DNA from: Candidatus Kuenenia stuttgartensis
GTDB taxonomy: Bacteria > Planctomycetota > Planctomycetia > Planctomycetales > Planctomycetaceae
Length of the DNA: 33,546 nt
Reading direction: 5' to 3'
Assembly: GCA_945861465.1 (NCBI GenBank)
Contig: CAMAVB010000059.1
Span: 1-33,546 of the forward strand
The first letter of the stretch is position 1; the number at the start of each line of letters is the position of its first letter. Shown in pieces: positions 18,257-25,340 of this stretch. The notes under the pieces were generated by a model, which worked only from the letters and a program-made list of their open reading frames with translations, did no database searches and was not told the DNA's origin. The translations under genes and the position numbers were made by a program.

Positions 18257-18336
18257 CGCTGCGCTGTGTATTAGCTCTTACTCATAAAGGGCACGTCGCT
18301 AGCACTTTGTCCAACCAACAAATTAGGACTGAATCT

Positions 18337-18412
18337 GTAGGCCGGACCAAGCGCAGCGCCGTTCCGGCAGGCTGGCCAAGTGTCGGAACTCCGCTCCGCT
18401 TGGTCCGGCCAA
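18337..18412. repeat. GTAGGCCGGACCAAGC palindromic repeat, copy 2
   Basis: Starts GTAGGCCGGACCAAGCGCAG and ends GCTTGGTCCGGCC; related to copies at 2903-2981 and 30180-30256. The 40 bp before it (GCACTTTGTCCAACCAAC, then a TGAATC motif) also resemble the sequence before the third copy, so the repeated unit is longer in these two. Confidence 0.85.
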
Positions 18413-18508
18413 CCCCAAAATCAAGTCTTGACACTGCAATACCGCCATTCCGCTCATTCAAACTACGCCGTTGGACGTGGGAACACGTCCGTCCGTCGGA
18501 GACAGTTT

Positions 18509-18904
18509 ATGAAAAACCTGTTTCGGCTCTTGCTGGGGGATCGCGGTGAACGGGCGGCTGTCAGGTATTTGAAGAAACAGCGGTTTCGGATCGTCGCGAA
18601 GCAGTACCGCAACCTTTATGGCGAAGTGGATATTATCGCGCAGGACGGCAAGACGATTGTTTTTATAGAAGTCAAAACGCGTACCTCAACCAATGATGGT
18701 CAACCGTTTGAAGCGGTCGATCTGCGCAAGCAGGAGAAACTCACCCGCATCGCGCTGGCGTGGCTCAAGAAACACGGTCGATTGGAGCAACCCGCGCGGT
18801 TTGACGTTGTTTCCATTCTGTGGCCGGACGAGCGGGGCGAGCCACAGATACAGCATTTTCGAAATGCCTTCGAAGCCACCGGCCGTGGCCAGTTTTTCAG
18901 CTGA
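18509..18904 (+). CDS. YraN-family (UPF0102) endonuclease-like protein
   Basis: A 131-aa protein of the YraN/UPF0102 family, small proteins with a Holliday-resolvase-like PD-(D/E)XK fold and no settled function. Visible are GDRGERAAVRYLKKQRFRI near the start and the active-site-like YGEVDIIAQDGKTIVFIEVKTR, with E and D of GEVD and the ExK of IEVKTR. The ATG at 18509 was chosen because GGAG lies 7 nt upstream and family similarity begins there; longer frames run through a dispersed repeat. The gene often follows rplS and rnhB; here rnhB is missing. Confidence 0.88.
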   Translation: MKNLFRLLLGDRGERAAVRYLKKQRFRIVAKQYRNLYGEVDIIAQDGKTIVFIEVKTRTSTNDGQPFEAVDLRKQEKLTRIALAWLKKHGRLEQPARFDVVSILWPDERGEPQIQHFRNAFEATGRGQFFS

Positions 18905-18922
18905 CGTTGAAAGTCCGGATCG

Positions 18923-19273
18923 ATGATGATCTACAAAGTTTGTTCGAGATCGGTCTGGGAAGAGATTCGAACGCTCACATCCTGGAACGGATCAGCGCAT
19001 GATCGGCGCGACGGGTTCATTCATTTCTCAACGGCATCTCAGCTTGAAGGCACGGTTCGCAAACACTACGCCGGACAGACGGATCTGATGCTGCTGGCAA
19101 TCGATGCTGATTCGCTCGGCGAATCACTGAAGTGGGAACCATCGCGCGATGGGGACCTGTTTCCGCACCTGTACGGCCCGCTGTTGATCTCGTCAATTGA
19201 AGCGGCTCAGGATCTGGCAATGTCACCGGAGGACGGTACGATCGATATTCATGGGCGGCTGCGTACCCTGTAG
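18923..19273 (+). CDS. DUF952 family protein
   Basis: A 116-aa protein matching the DUF952 pattern: IYKVCSRSVWEEI at the start, DGFIHFSTASQLEGTVRKHYAG in the middle and WEPSRDGDLFPHLYGPL toward the end. Function of the family is not established; related folds bind nucleotides. The stop codon TAG (19271-19273) lies within the first bases of a GTAGGGTGTGAC repeat, so the repeat may have set the C terminus. It starts 18 nt after the yraN-like gene and may be co-transcribed with it. Confidence 0.8.
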   Translation: MMIYKVCSRSVWEEIRTLTSWNGSAHDRRDGFIHFSTASQLEGTVRKHYAGQTDLMLLAIDADSLGESLKWEPSRDGDLFPHLYGPLLISSIEAAQDLAMSPEDGTIDIHGRLRTL

Positions 19274-19340
19274 GGTGTGACAAGCAACGGGCAGGCACAC
19301 CGCATCACAGACATGGTGTGCCTGAGCTATCGCTTTGTCA
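19270..19340. repeat. GTAGGGTGTGACAAGC palindromic repeat, copy 1
   Basis: Begins GTAGGGTGTGACAAGCAACG, continues with GGCACACCGCATCACAGACA and GGTGTGCC, and ends in a degraded TTGTCA. It matches the complete copy at 25128-25205. The inner arms GGCACACC and GGTGTGCC pair. Confidence 0.8.
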
Positions 19341-19354
19341 ATGTCGAACACCAA

Positions 19355-19455
19355 ACACCGAACAAGGAACACCGAACAGGGAACACCGAACGTCGAAGTG
19401 CCCTGTCTTCCCTTCATCATTCAGAGTTCCTTGTTCGACATTCGATATTCCATCC
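19355..19455. repeat. Short tandem motifs of GAACACCGAACA type
   Basis: GGAACACCGAACA-like units repeat three times with small changes (about 19355-19392), and a mirrored TTCGACATTCGATATTCC run follows (about 19433-19452). This resembles low-complexity tandem sequence and is distinct from the heptad element, although the second part also has a period near 7. Confidence 0.5.
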
Positions 19456-19472
19456 AGACCTTCGTGTATTGA

Positions 19473-19538
19473 TGTGTGCCACTGGCTCTGCCAGTGCTTC
19501 CTGCAAATGCGGCGCACTGGCAAAGCCAGTGGCACACA
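19473..19538. repeat. GTGCCACTGGC palindromic repeat
   Basis: GTGTGCCACTGGC and GCCAGTGGCACAC form the outer arms, with inner CTGCCAGTGC and GCACTGGCAA segments, each half itself a hairpin. A clear long inverted repeat of about 66 bp, found once in this window. Confidence 0.75.
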
Positions 19539-19564
19539 ATACATCAATCCATTGCTGACAGAGC

Positions 19565-19628
19565 GTTGGCGCTTGTCACACCGAATCACAGACATGGTGT
19601 GCCGGCGCTAGCGCTTGTCACACCCTAC
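19565..19628. repeat. GTAGGGTGTGACAAGC palindromic repeat, copy 2 (left end lost)
   Basis: Contains CGCTTGTCACACCGAATCAC, then GGTGTGCCGGCGC and CGCTTGTCACACCCTAC. It resembles the right part of the family and lies 13 bp from the end of the convergent molybdoenzyme gene, where it may act as a bidirectional stop. Confidence 0.75.
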
Positions 19629-19640
19629 AAAATCACAAAC

Positions 19641-20912
19641 TCAATCTGCCACGGTAATCCCGATCGATTCGATCGCGGCATGGCCCGACTTTCGGAATGG
19701 TCGTGGCATGGGCTGAGCGTGACCGTGTTCGTCAATCGTGCGACAGCGGAAGGTGTACTCACCGGCGGGCAGGCCTGGGATGACTGCCGCCCAATGAGCG
19801 TTTGTGAGTCGCAGTGGCCAGGTCTTCGGAACACCGGCACCATCGAAGCCATGAGTCTGCTCCGGGACCCTGCCGTCGCTCAAGGCCGTCCAGTTTAGAG
19901 GAGCCGGTAATAATTCGGCATCGACCCACGGAGCGGTCGTGAAATGCGGATCATTCTCCGGTCGCTCGGTAGCGTTCGACTCCAGCGACACCTGAACTTT
20001 CGACAGCCCTGAAATACCCACCTGAGCATATCCCGAAACCGTGATCGCTTCACCAGCCTTTACCTCCTTTGGGATTGTGATTGTGGCGGCGAACGTCTTC
20101 AGGGGGCTATCGACGTCGTTGTTCTGTTCGGCATATGTATCATTCGCATGAGCCAGATTGGTCAACACGACATGCGACAGCCACTTGATCGATTTGAAGC
20201 CGTAGGCCTCCGGCACAACGACGCGCACCGGACCGCCACGTTCGGAATCCAGCCACTCACCGTTCAGCTTGTAACACAGAATCACGGGCGGCAGATCGAA
20301 CGGATCTTCCAGGACTCGCCCGATCGGCAGCGAGCTGCGAAACATCTGAGCAGGATCGTCATTGTGATAGCCGTAATAGAAAACCCGCCGCAGATCTTCG
20401 CGCGGTTTCGTCAGCCAGATGACTTCACGCAGCGGCACTCCTTCCCACAATCCCATCCCGAGCGGGCAACCCAGATTCAGGCATGTCATGACTTTTGGAA
20501 ATCGCACGGCTTGTGTTTCACCAAGCTTCAGCAAGGCTGCGAAATCGAACGCCGTTCCATCGACCTCAGTCAGCGGTTTGCCGATCTTCGCCGGATTGTC
20601 GAGGTCAGAGATCACTTCCAGTCGCCACGTTTCCCGCGTCAGCCCCACTTCGGCTTTCTTCTCGTCTGGCAGCGAATGCGGTAACGGTTTGCCGCGCGAC
20701 ACGTCACGAAAGTCCTCTGACGGAGTGAAATACGGATCAGGCCGCACACCACCTTTATCCGGTTTGACATGTTTCTTTTGCGCGGCCCTGGCCGACTCAT
20801 CCGCCACGGCATTCACCGTGAGCTGAGATGCCGCAAGCCCCCACGCGCCAGCTCGCAGAAAGAACCGACGAGTAAGTTCACCATGCTCGGAGAGAAAATG
20901 GGAGTGATCCAT
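19641..20912 (-). CDS. Tat-exported sulfite-oxidase-like molybdopterin enzyme
   Basis: A 423-aa protein of the sulfite oxidase/YedY fold. A twin-arginine signal, TRRFFLRAG (14-22), sends the folded, cofactor-loaded protein to the periplasm. The Mo-binding core contains VMTCLNLGCPLGMG (141-154; C144 is the likely Mo ligand), WEGVPLREV, and GGPVRVVVPEAYGFKSIKWL. The C-terminal half (about 270-420) resembles the Mo-cofactor dimerisation domain, with an immunoglobulin-like IPGLPAGEYTFRCRTIDEHG end. No heme domain is present. The natural substrate is not evident; sulfite or another small reductant is plausible. Confidence 0.87.
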   Translation of the reverse strand: MDHSHFLSEHGELTRRFFLRAGAWGLAASQLTVNAVADESARAAQKKHVKPDKGGVRPDPYFTPSEDFRDVSRGKPLPHSLPDEKKAEVGLTRETWRLEVISDLDNPAKIGKPLTEVDGTAFDFAALLKLGETQAVRFPKVMTCLNLGCPLGMGLWEGVPLREVIWLTKPREDLRRVFYYGYHNDDPAQMFRSSLPIGRVLEDPFDLPPVILCYKLNGEWLDSERGGPVRVVVPEAYGFKSIKWLSHVVLTNLAHANDTYAEQNNDVDSPLKTFAATITIPKEVKAGEAITVSGYAQVGISGLSKVQVSLESNATERPENDPHFTTAPWVDAELLPAPLNWTALSDGRVPEQTHGFDGAGVPKTWPLRLTNAHWAAVIPGLPAGEYTFRCRTIDEHGHAQPMPRPFRKSGHAAIESIGITVAD

Positions 20913-21251
20913 AATTGGCCCTCGATGTGTGTCGGGTGGAGAATAAGCGGCAGGTTCGTTAGTCGTCGCGGGCGATTATGATCGAATCTGGATGGCGAAG
21001 ACAGTGTGTTTCATGTCATGGCTGGCGGCTGTCCAGATTGCACGATAACCTGTATCACGCGGCTGAAGGTGTCACATTCGTTTAACCGCGTGGGCATCGC
21101 CCCGCGCTTCAAATTTCAAATTTCAAATTTCAAATTTCAAATTTCAAATACGAAATCTCAAATTGAACAAGCGCGGCCCGCTGGGCAGGCGGTTAAACGA
21201 GAGCGAAGGCCAAAGGAATAATTCACATCAAATCGTACAAGATTCCGCAAA
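20913..21251. other. Divergent intergenic region with heptad element B
   Basis: About 340 bp between the molybdoenzyme and the CarF-like gene, which are transcribed divergently. Most of the right part is heptad-repeat element B. No clear promoter boxes were recognised on either side. Confidence 0.5.
21056..21205. repeat. Heptad-repeat element, copy B (both arms)
   Basis: The most complete copy. The left arm contains GTTTAACCGCGTGGGCATCG and CCCCGCGCTTC. The core (21110-21165) is five CAAATTT units followed by CAAATAC, GAAATCT and CAAATTG. The right arm contains GCGCGGCCCGCTGGGCA and GGCGGTTAAACGA. TTTAACCG of the left arm and CGGTTAAA of the right arm are inverted repeats. Confidence 0.9.
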
Positions 21252-22013
21252 ATGCTGAAATCGGATCGGCACCTCACTGCCAATGCATCTGAGCTGCTCC
21301 CGCACCATGATGAGATTTTTTGGCCTCGGCGACTGCTGGAGGCCGTCTGGATCAGCACGGCGCTGACCCTGATCGCATTTCATTTTATCAGTCTGACATT
21401 GTCGATCGGCCTGCGTTTTCCCTGGATGCCGCTGGTGATGCTGGCGGGATTCGTCACGGCAGATTTCCTTTCCGGAATCATTCACTGGATTGCAGATACG
21501 TGGTTCAGCGACACCATGCCGATTCTGGGTCAGCGACTGCTGAAGCCGTTCCGAGTTCACCATGTCAATCCGGATGATTTTCTGCGCCGCAACGTCCTGG
21601 ACACCAACGGTGACGTTGCGGCCATTGTCATTCCGCTTCTGATCGCGGTCTTCTGGATTTCAACGACCGATCCGTGGCCAGCTGCCCTTGCCGTCTATGT
21701 GGTCTCATTGTGCGCGACGGGTCTGCCGACGAATCAGGTTCACCAGTGGGCTCACATGAAGAATCCGCCGACCATCATTCGCTGGCTGCAGTCGAGCCGA
21801 CTGATTCTCAGCCGGAGGGCACATCTGCAGCATCATAAGGCTCCGCATATCGACAATTACTGCATCGCATTGGGATGGTGCAATCCTCTGCTGACGGCGA
21901 TCAATTTCTTTCCGCGGCTGGAGAGAATCGTCACGCGACTCACCGGACTTCAGCCTCGCCATGATGATCAGAAGTATTATGCTGCGTTGGAGGCAGAAAG
22001 CATCGATGGCTGA
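21252..22013 (+). CDS. CarF/TMEM189-type plasmanylethanolamine desaturase
   Basis: A 253-aa membrane di-iron enzyme of the Kua/CarF/TMEM189 family. Characterised members put the vinyl-ether double bond into plasmalogens. The histidine signatures are intact: DFLSGIIHWIADTW (71-84), FRVHHVNPDDF (100-110), NQVHQWAHMKNPP (161-173) and RRAHLQHHKAPHIDNYCIALGW (188-209). Two to four hydrophobic segments flank them (about 33-75 and 122-158). The next gene, another histidine-rich membrane enzyme, overlaps it by 8 nt. Together they suggest ether-lipid modification. Family membership is clear; the exact reaction in this organism is inference. Confidence 0.87.
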   Translation: MLKSDRHLTANASELLPHHDEIFWPRRLLEAVWISTALTLIAFHFISLTLSIGLRFPWMPLVMLAGFVTADFLSGIIHWIADTWFSDTMPILGQRLLKPFRVHHVNPDDFLRRNVLDTNGDVAAIVIPLLIAVFWISTTDPWPAALAVYVVSLCATGLPTNQVHQWAHMKNPPTIIRWLQSSRLILSRRAHLQHHKAPHIDNYCIALGWCNPLLTAINFFPRLERIVTRLTGLQPRHDDQKYYAALEAESIDG

Positions 22014-23181
22014 TTCCAACAAAGTCAAAGCCGCATCACCAACGCGGCCTCACGTGTCACTTGAGACCTCGCAGCCGACGGCATTTGGACACGGCTGGAT
22101 CAGCGGTGTCCTGTCCGCGCTGCTGGGATTCATTGGACTCGGTGCGGTCGTTTGTTTCCACTTTCCCGAGTACCTGACAATGCCCGCGCTTCGGGAGCAT
22201 TACCCCCTTCCGTACATTCGCGCGCTGTTGCATCTTGTGCTGGTGGCCAGTTTTCTGCTGGGCACAATTAGTGTCTGCCTGCGTTACAACAAAGCACTGG
22301 GTCTCGCCGGCATCACACAGACATTGCTGGCCACACTGCTTGGTGGCGCGTCAGTGAAGATTGACGGTGAGATGACCGATGGGCCGTTTCTGGGGCTGGA
22401 CTGGTTCCTGCTGAACCTCATGGGATACTCCGCTATGTATATCCCGCTGGAACGACTCTTCGCGAAGCACCCGGAGCAGCCAGTGTTTCGTTATGGCTGG
22501 AGGACCGATCTGACGTACTTTTTTGTCACAACGTTTATGGTGCAGTTTACGACCCTGATGACGATGAAGCCTGCGATGGTCTTCTTCGACTGGGCTCGGA
22601 TTTCGGCCATTCAGCAGTTCGTCACCGGTTTGCCGTTTGTCGTCCAGTTTGCGTGTGTGCTGTTGATTTCTGACCTGACGCAATATTGGGTGCATCGCGC
22701 GTTTCACACGATTCCATTCCTGTGGCGTTTCCATGCGATCCACCATTCTGCCGAAGTCATGGACTGGATCGCAGGATCTCGACTGCACTTGGTGGATGCC
22801 ATCACAACTCGTGCGACGACTTACATCCCCATCTACGTCATGGGTTTTTCAGGACCAGCGTTGTATGCGTATGTCGTCTGGGTGGTGATTCAGGCTACGT
22901 TTATTCATGCCAATGTGTCGTGGGAGTTCCGACCGATTCGATGGCTGATTGCGACTCCGGCATTTCACCACTGGCATCACAGTTCGGCTCCGGAAGCGAT
23001 CGATCGCAATTTTTCTGTTCACCTGTCACTGATCGACCGCGTCTTTGGCACTTACTACCTGCCCGACGCATGGCCCAAAGCGTATGGTTTGGCAGGCGGT
23101 CGGCGGCTGCCACTCGGCTACTTTCGACAGTTCATCTTCCCTTTGTTTCTCAGGCGAAGCCGTCGGTCGTTGTTGACATGA
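22006..23181 (+). CDS. Fatty-acid-hydroxylase/sterol-desaturase-superfamily membrane protein
   Basis: A 391-aa integral-membrane di-iron enzyme. The N-terminal half has several hydrophobic helices (about 30-50, 70-90, 130-146). The C-terminal half carries the histidine clusters HRAFH (230-234), HAIHH (243-247), H301 and HHWHH (321-325) of the FA_hydroxylase superfamily. The start at 22006 has GGAGG 12 nt upstream and overlaps the stop of the CarF-like gene; starts further upstream lie deeper inside that gene. Relatives include sterol desaturases, fatty-acid hydroxylases and the ether-lipid-cleaving alkylglycerol monooxygenase. Coupling to a plasmalogen desaturase makes an ether-lipid substrate plausible, but sequence alone does not fix it. 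Confidence 0.85.
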   Translation: MADSNKVKAASPTRPHVSLETSQPTAFGHGWISGVLSALLGFIGLGAVVCFHFPEYLTMPALREHYPLPYIRALLHLVLVASFLLGTISVCLRYNKALGLAGITQTLLATLLGGASVKIDGEMTDGPFLGLDWFLLNLMGYSAMYIPLERLFAKHPEQPVFRYGWRTDLTYFFVTTFMVQFTTLMTMKPAMVFFDWARISAIQQFVTGLPFVVQFACVLLISDLTQYWVHRAFHTIPFLWRFHAIHHSAEVMDWIAGSRLHLVDAITTRATTYIPIYVMGFSGPALYAYVVWVVIQATFIHANVSWEFRPIRWLIATPAFHHWHHSSAPEAIDRNFSVHLSLIDRVFGTYYLPDAWPKAYGLAGGRRLPLGYFRQFIFPLFLRRSRRSLLT

Positions 23182-23251
23182 CGGACGCGGCAGTAACAGA
23201 ATCAGTCGGACGCGACTATAATGCGAGCGGTCGGAATTGATGTATTTCTCT

Positions 23252-23329
23252 GGCGAGCGGGGGATGTCAATCCCCTGATTGACCGCGTGGACACTGCAAA
23301 AATCAGGGGACTGACGTCCCCCGCTCGCC
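23252..23329. repeat. GGCGAGCGGGGGA long inverted repeat
   Basis: GGCGAGCGGGGGATGTCAAT followed by CCCCTGATT on the left pairs with AATCAGGGG and ACGTCCCCCGCTCGCC on the right, giving about 28-bp nearly perfect arms around a 20-bp spacer. It lies just upstream of the lipid kinase and is why the longer open frame there is rejected. Confidence 0.85.
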
Positions 23330-23364
23330 GAACGCAGCGCCCGTTTCCTTCGGCATCAATCTGT

Positions 23365-24318
23365 ATGCACAAGACGCTTGTGATCATGAATTCCACAGCA
23401 GCTCAGGGTCGCACAGGTCGCCTGCAATCTGAGATTCGACATCGGCTCTCAGGCGATACCGAGTTTGTCGAAACCAAAGAAGGCGGACATGCGGAACGAC
23501 TTGCCTTTGATGCGGCGCGCGCCGACTATGAGACCATTGTGGCAGCAGGCGGCGATGGCACCATCCATGAAATCGCCAACGGAATCCTGCTGTCGGGGAA
23601 TCAACACGTTCGCCTCGGCCTGTTGCCACTGGGATCCGGCAACGATTATGCTGCCGCCTGCGGAATCCCTCGGAAATGGCAGGACGCACTGGAGTTCCTG
23701 CAATCAGGGGAATCCAGCCGCGTGGATGTCGGAGAAGTCTGTGACGCAAATGGACGCCGACAGTTTTTCGTGAATACGCTGGGACTGGGCCTGAGCGGCG
23801 AAATTGCCCTTGAGGCAAGATCGATCCGCCGATTCCGCGGAATGATGAAATACGGCATGGCAACACTGAAAGCTGTCGCCCGTCGCCGTCGTATCCTGAA
23901 CACAGTCATAATGCTCGATGATATCCGCGACTCATTCAGAACAATGTGTCTCTTCGTGGCGCTTGGACATCGTGAAGGTGGTGGTTTTGTCGTCGCTCCT
24001 CCGGCGAAAATCGATGACGGCTGGTTTGATTGTCTGCATGTGAGTGACTTAAGTGTCGTGTCGATTCTTCGATATCTGCCAGGCCTGATTCGGGGCGTGA
24101 TCCCGGTGCATCCGGGCATCCGAAGTTTTCGCTGTCAGACCATGACTCTGGAGTCGGATGGTCCACTGGTCGTACACCTCGACGGAGAACCCTTCATCCA
24201 GCCCGAAGACGAGCAGCATCGCATCACAGTTCGCCTGATACCGCATGCCCTCAACGTCTGTTGTCGCTTGCCCGTTTCTGCTCTGTCAAGGCTTGGAAAA
24301 GGGGACAGGAACCAATAG
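23365..24318 (+). CDS. Diacylglycerol-kinase-type lipid kinase (DagK/YegS family)
   Basis: A 317-aa soluble kinase that would phosphorylate diacylglycerol or a related lipid, returning it to phospholipid synthesis. AAGGDGTIHEI (60-70) is the nucleotide-binding hallmark, PLGSGNDYA (88-96) the second, and the C-terminal beta-sandwich contains VHLDGEPF. The ATG at 23365 (MHKTLVIMNSTAAQG) matches where family similarity begins; the open frame upstream runs through a palindromic repeat. It follows the two lipid-modifying enzymes on the same strand after 183 bp, so a shared membrane-lipid role is reasonable though not proven. Confidence 0.87.
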   Translation: MHKTLVIMNSTAAQGRTGRLQSEIRHRLSGDTEFVETKEGGHAERLAFDAARADYETIVAAGGDGTIHEIANGILLSGNQHVRLGLLPLGSGNDYAAACGIPRKWQDALEFLQSGESSRVDVGEVCDANGRRQFFVNTLGLGLSGEIALEARSIRRFRGMMKYGMATLKAVARRRRILNTVIMLDDIRDSFRTMCLFVALGHREGGGFVVAPPAKIDDGWFDCLHVSDLSVVSILRYLPGLIRGVIPVHPGIRSFRCQTMTLESDGPLVVHLDGEPFIQPEDEQHRITVRLIPHALNVCCRLPVSALSRLGKGDRNQ

Positions 24319-24334
24319 CCAAATGTCAATGTAG

Positions 24335-24413
24335 GCCGACTTCGCCGAAGTCGGCACAGCAGATTTCAGCGAAATCTGCTCACTTGTTTCGATTGCGGGC
24401 GAAGCGCCCGAAA
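24335..24413. repeat. Three consecutive hairpins between dagK-like and methyltransferase genes
   Basis: Hairpin 1 (24335-24355) is GCCGACTTC, GCC, GAAGTCGGC. Hairpin 2 (24358-24380) is AGCAGATTTC, AGC, GAAATCTGCT. Hairpin 3 (about 24387-24413) has GGGCG and CGCCC inside TTTC and GAAA. The first two are perfect. The run ends about 30 nt before the methyltransferase start. Confidence 0.75.
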
Positions 24414-24442
24414 CCTGAACCATCTTTTCAAAAAGAATCCAC

Positions 24443-25099
24443 ATGCAACGAATACCAGAACCGGAACTCATGACAGACGACGTACAATGTCATGCCTATG
24501 CGTCGGCAGATTTTGGCGTCTCCAATCAGGCGTTCGTCGATATTGTCCGGGAGCGGATTCCAGCTGATGCAACGGAGGTTCTGGACCTGGGCTGTGGGCC
24601 GGGCGATGTGATGATTCGCCTGGCACGAGCCTGTCCATCGCTGAAGATCACGGCCGTCGATGGTTCACCGGCCATGATCGAACTGGCTCAGCAAGCCATC
24701 GCAGAATGCGGACTGTCGATGTCAATCAGCGCCTTGCAGGGCTATGTGCCTGGATTGCCGTTGCCTGTTGGCCATTTCGATGCCGTGCTGTCCAAAGACT
24801 TCCTGCACCACCTGCCCGACCCGATGGTGCTGTGGCACGAAGCTCGGCGACTCATCAAGCCCGGCGGCTTCATCTGCGTGATGGATCTGCGGCGTCCGGA
24901 TTCCCCTGAGGCCGCGCAAGAGATCGTTCAAACCGTCGCTGCCAACGAAGCGGAAGTCCTGAAGACCGACTTTTATAATTCACTGCTCGCTGCGTTTACG
25001 CCGGAGGAAATCCGCGAACAGTTGAAGGCTGCGGCACTGAATCTGGACGTGACAATGTCAGGCGACCGGCACATGATGATCAAGGGTTATATTCCGTAG
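24443..25099 (+). CDS. Class I SAM-dependent methyltransferase (UbiE-like)
   Basis: A 218-aa methyltransferase with the Rossmann fold: VLDLGCGPGD (46-55) binds SAM, with the acidic residue in AVDGSPAMIELA, and FDAVLSKDFLHHLPDP and LIKPGGFICVMD as motifs II and III. The start MQRIPEPELM is shared by a recognisable subgroup of bacterial methyltransferases and supports the first ATG over the one at 24470. The substrate is unknown; small-molecule or lipid-quinone methylation would fit the neighbourhood of lipid genes. Three hairpins separate it from the lipid kinase. Confidence 0.82.
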   Translation: MQRIPEPELMTDDVQCHAYASADFGVSNQAFVDIVRERIPADATEVLDLGCGPGDVMIRLARACPSLKITAVDGSPAMIELAQQAIAECGLSMSISALQGYVPGLPLPVGHFDAVLSKDFLHHLPDPMVLWHEARRLIKPGGFICVMDLRRPDSPEAAQEIVQTVAANEAEVLKTDFYNSLLAAFTPEEIREQLKAAALNLDVTMSGDRHMMIKGYIP

Positions 25100-25262
25100 C
25101 CTGGACATTCTTGTCCGAGTCGCACTTGTAGGGTGTGACAAGCAACGCGCCGGCACACCGCATCACAGACATGGTGTGCCGGCGCTGCCGCTTGTCACAC
25201 CCTACAAATTCAAAACCTGGCCAAACGTGTAATGTGGGCGACGGACAAGATTGTCCATCCTA
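25096..25262. repeat. GTAG-TGGACA-TTGTCC inverted-repeat element, interrupted by another repeat
   Basis: The left end has GTAGCCTGGACATTCTTGTC and the right end, read in reverse, has GTAGGATGGACAATCTTGTC, both continuing into similar CGxxGC sequence. These arms bracket a complete GTAGGGTGTGACAAGC repeat (25128-25205), as if one element had landed inside another. A second member of the outer family is at 32012-32140. Confidence 0.65.
25128..25205. repeat. GTAGGGTGTGACAAGC palindromic repeat, complete copy
   Basis: A 78-bp palindrome with ends GTAGGGTGTGACAAGC and GCTTGTCACACCCTAC and inner arms CGCCGGCACACC and GGTGTGCCGGCG around GCATCACAGACAT. It serves as the reference copy for the partial ones at 1226, 19270 and 19565. 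Confidence 0.9.
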
Positions 25263-25340
25263 CAGAAATCTGTTGAAACTTTTCCGACCATGCGTGAGAA
25301 ACCAGGAACCCAAGGTACTCAACAGCCAAAGGAATCGTCC

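Noticed and set aside
23221-23364. Upstream extension of the lipid kinase
   Set aside because: It runs through a long inverted repeat and has no similarity to the family; the start at 23365 fits the known N terminus.
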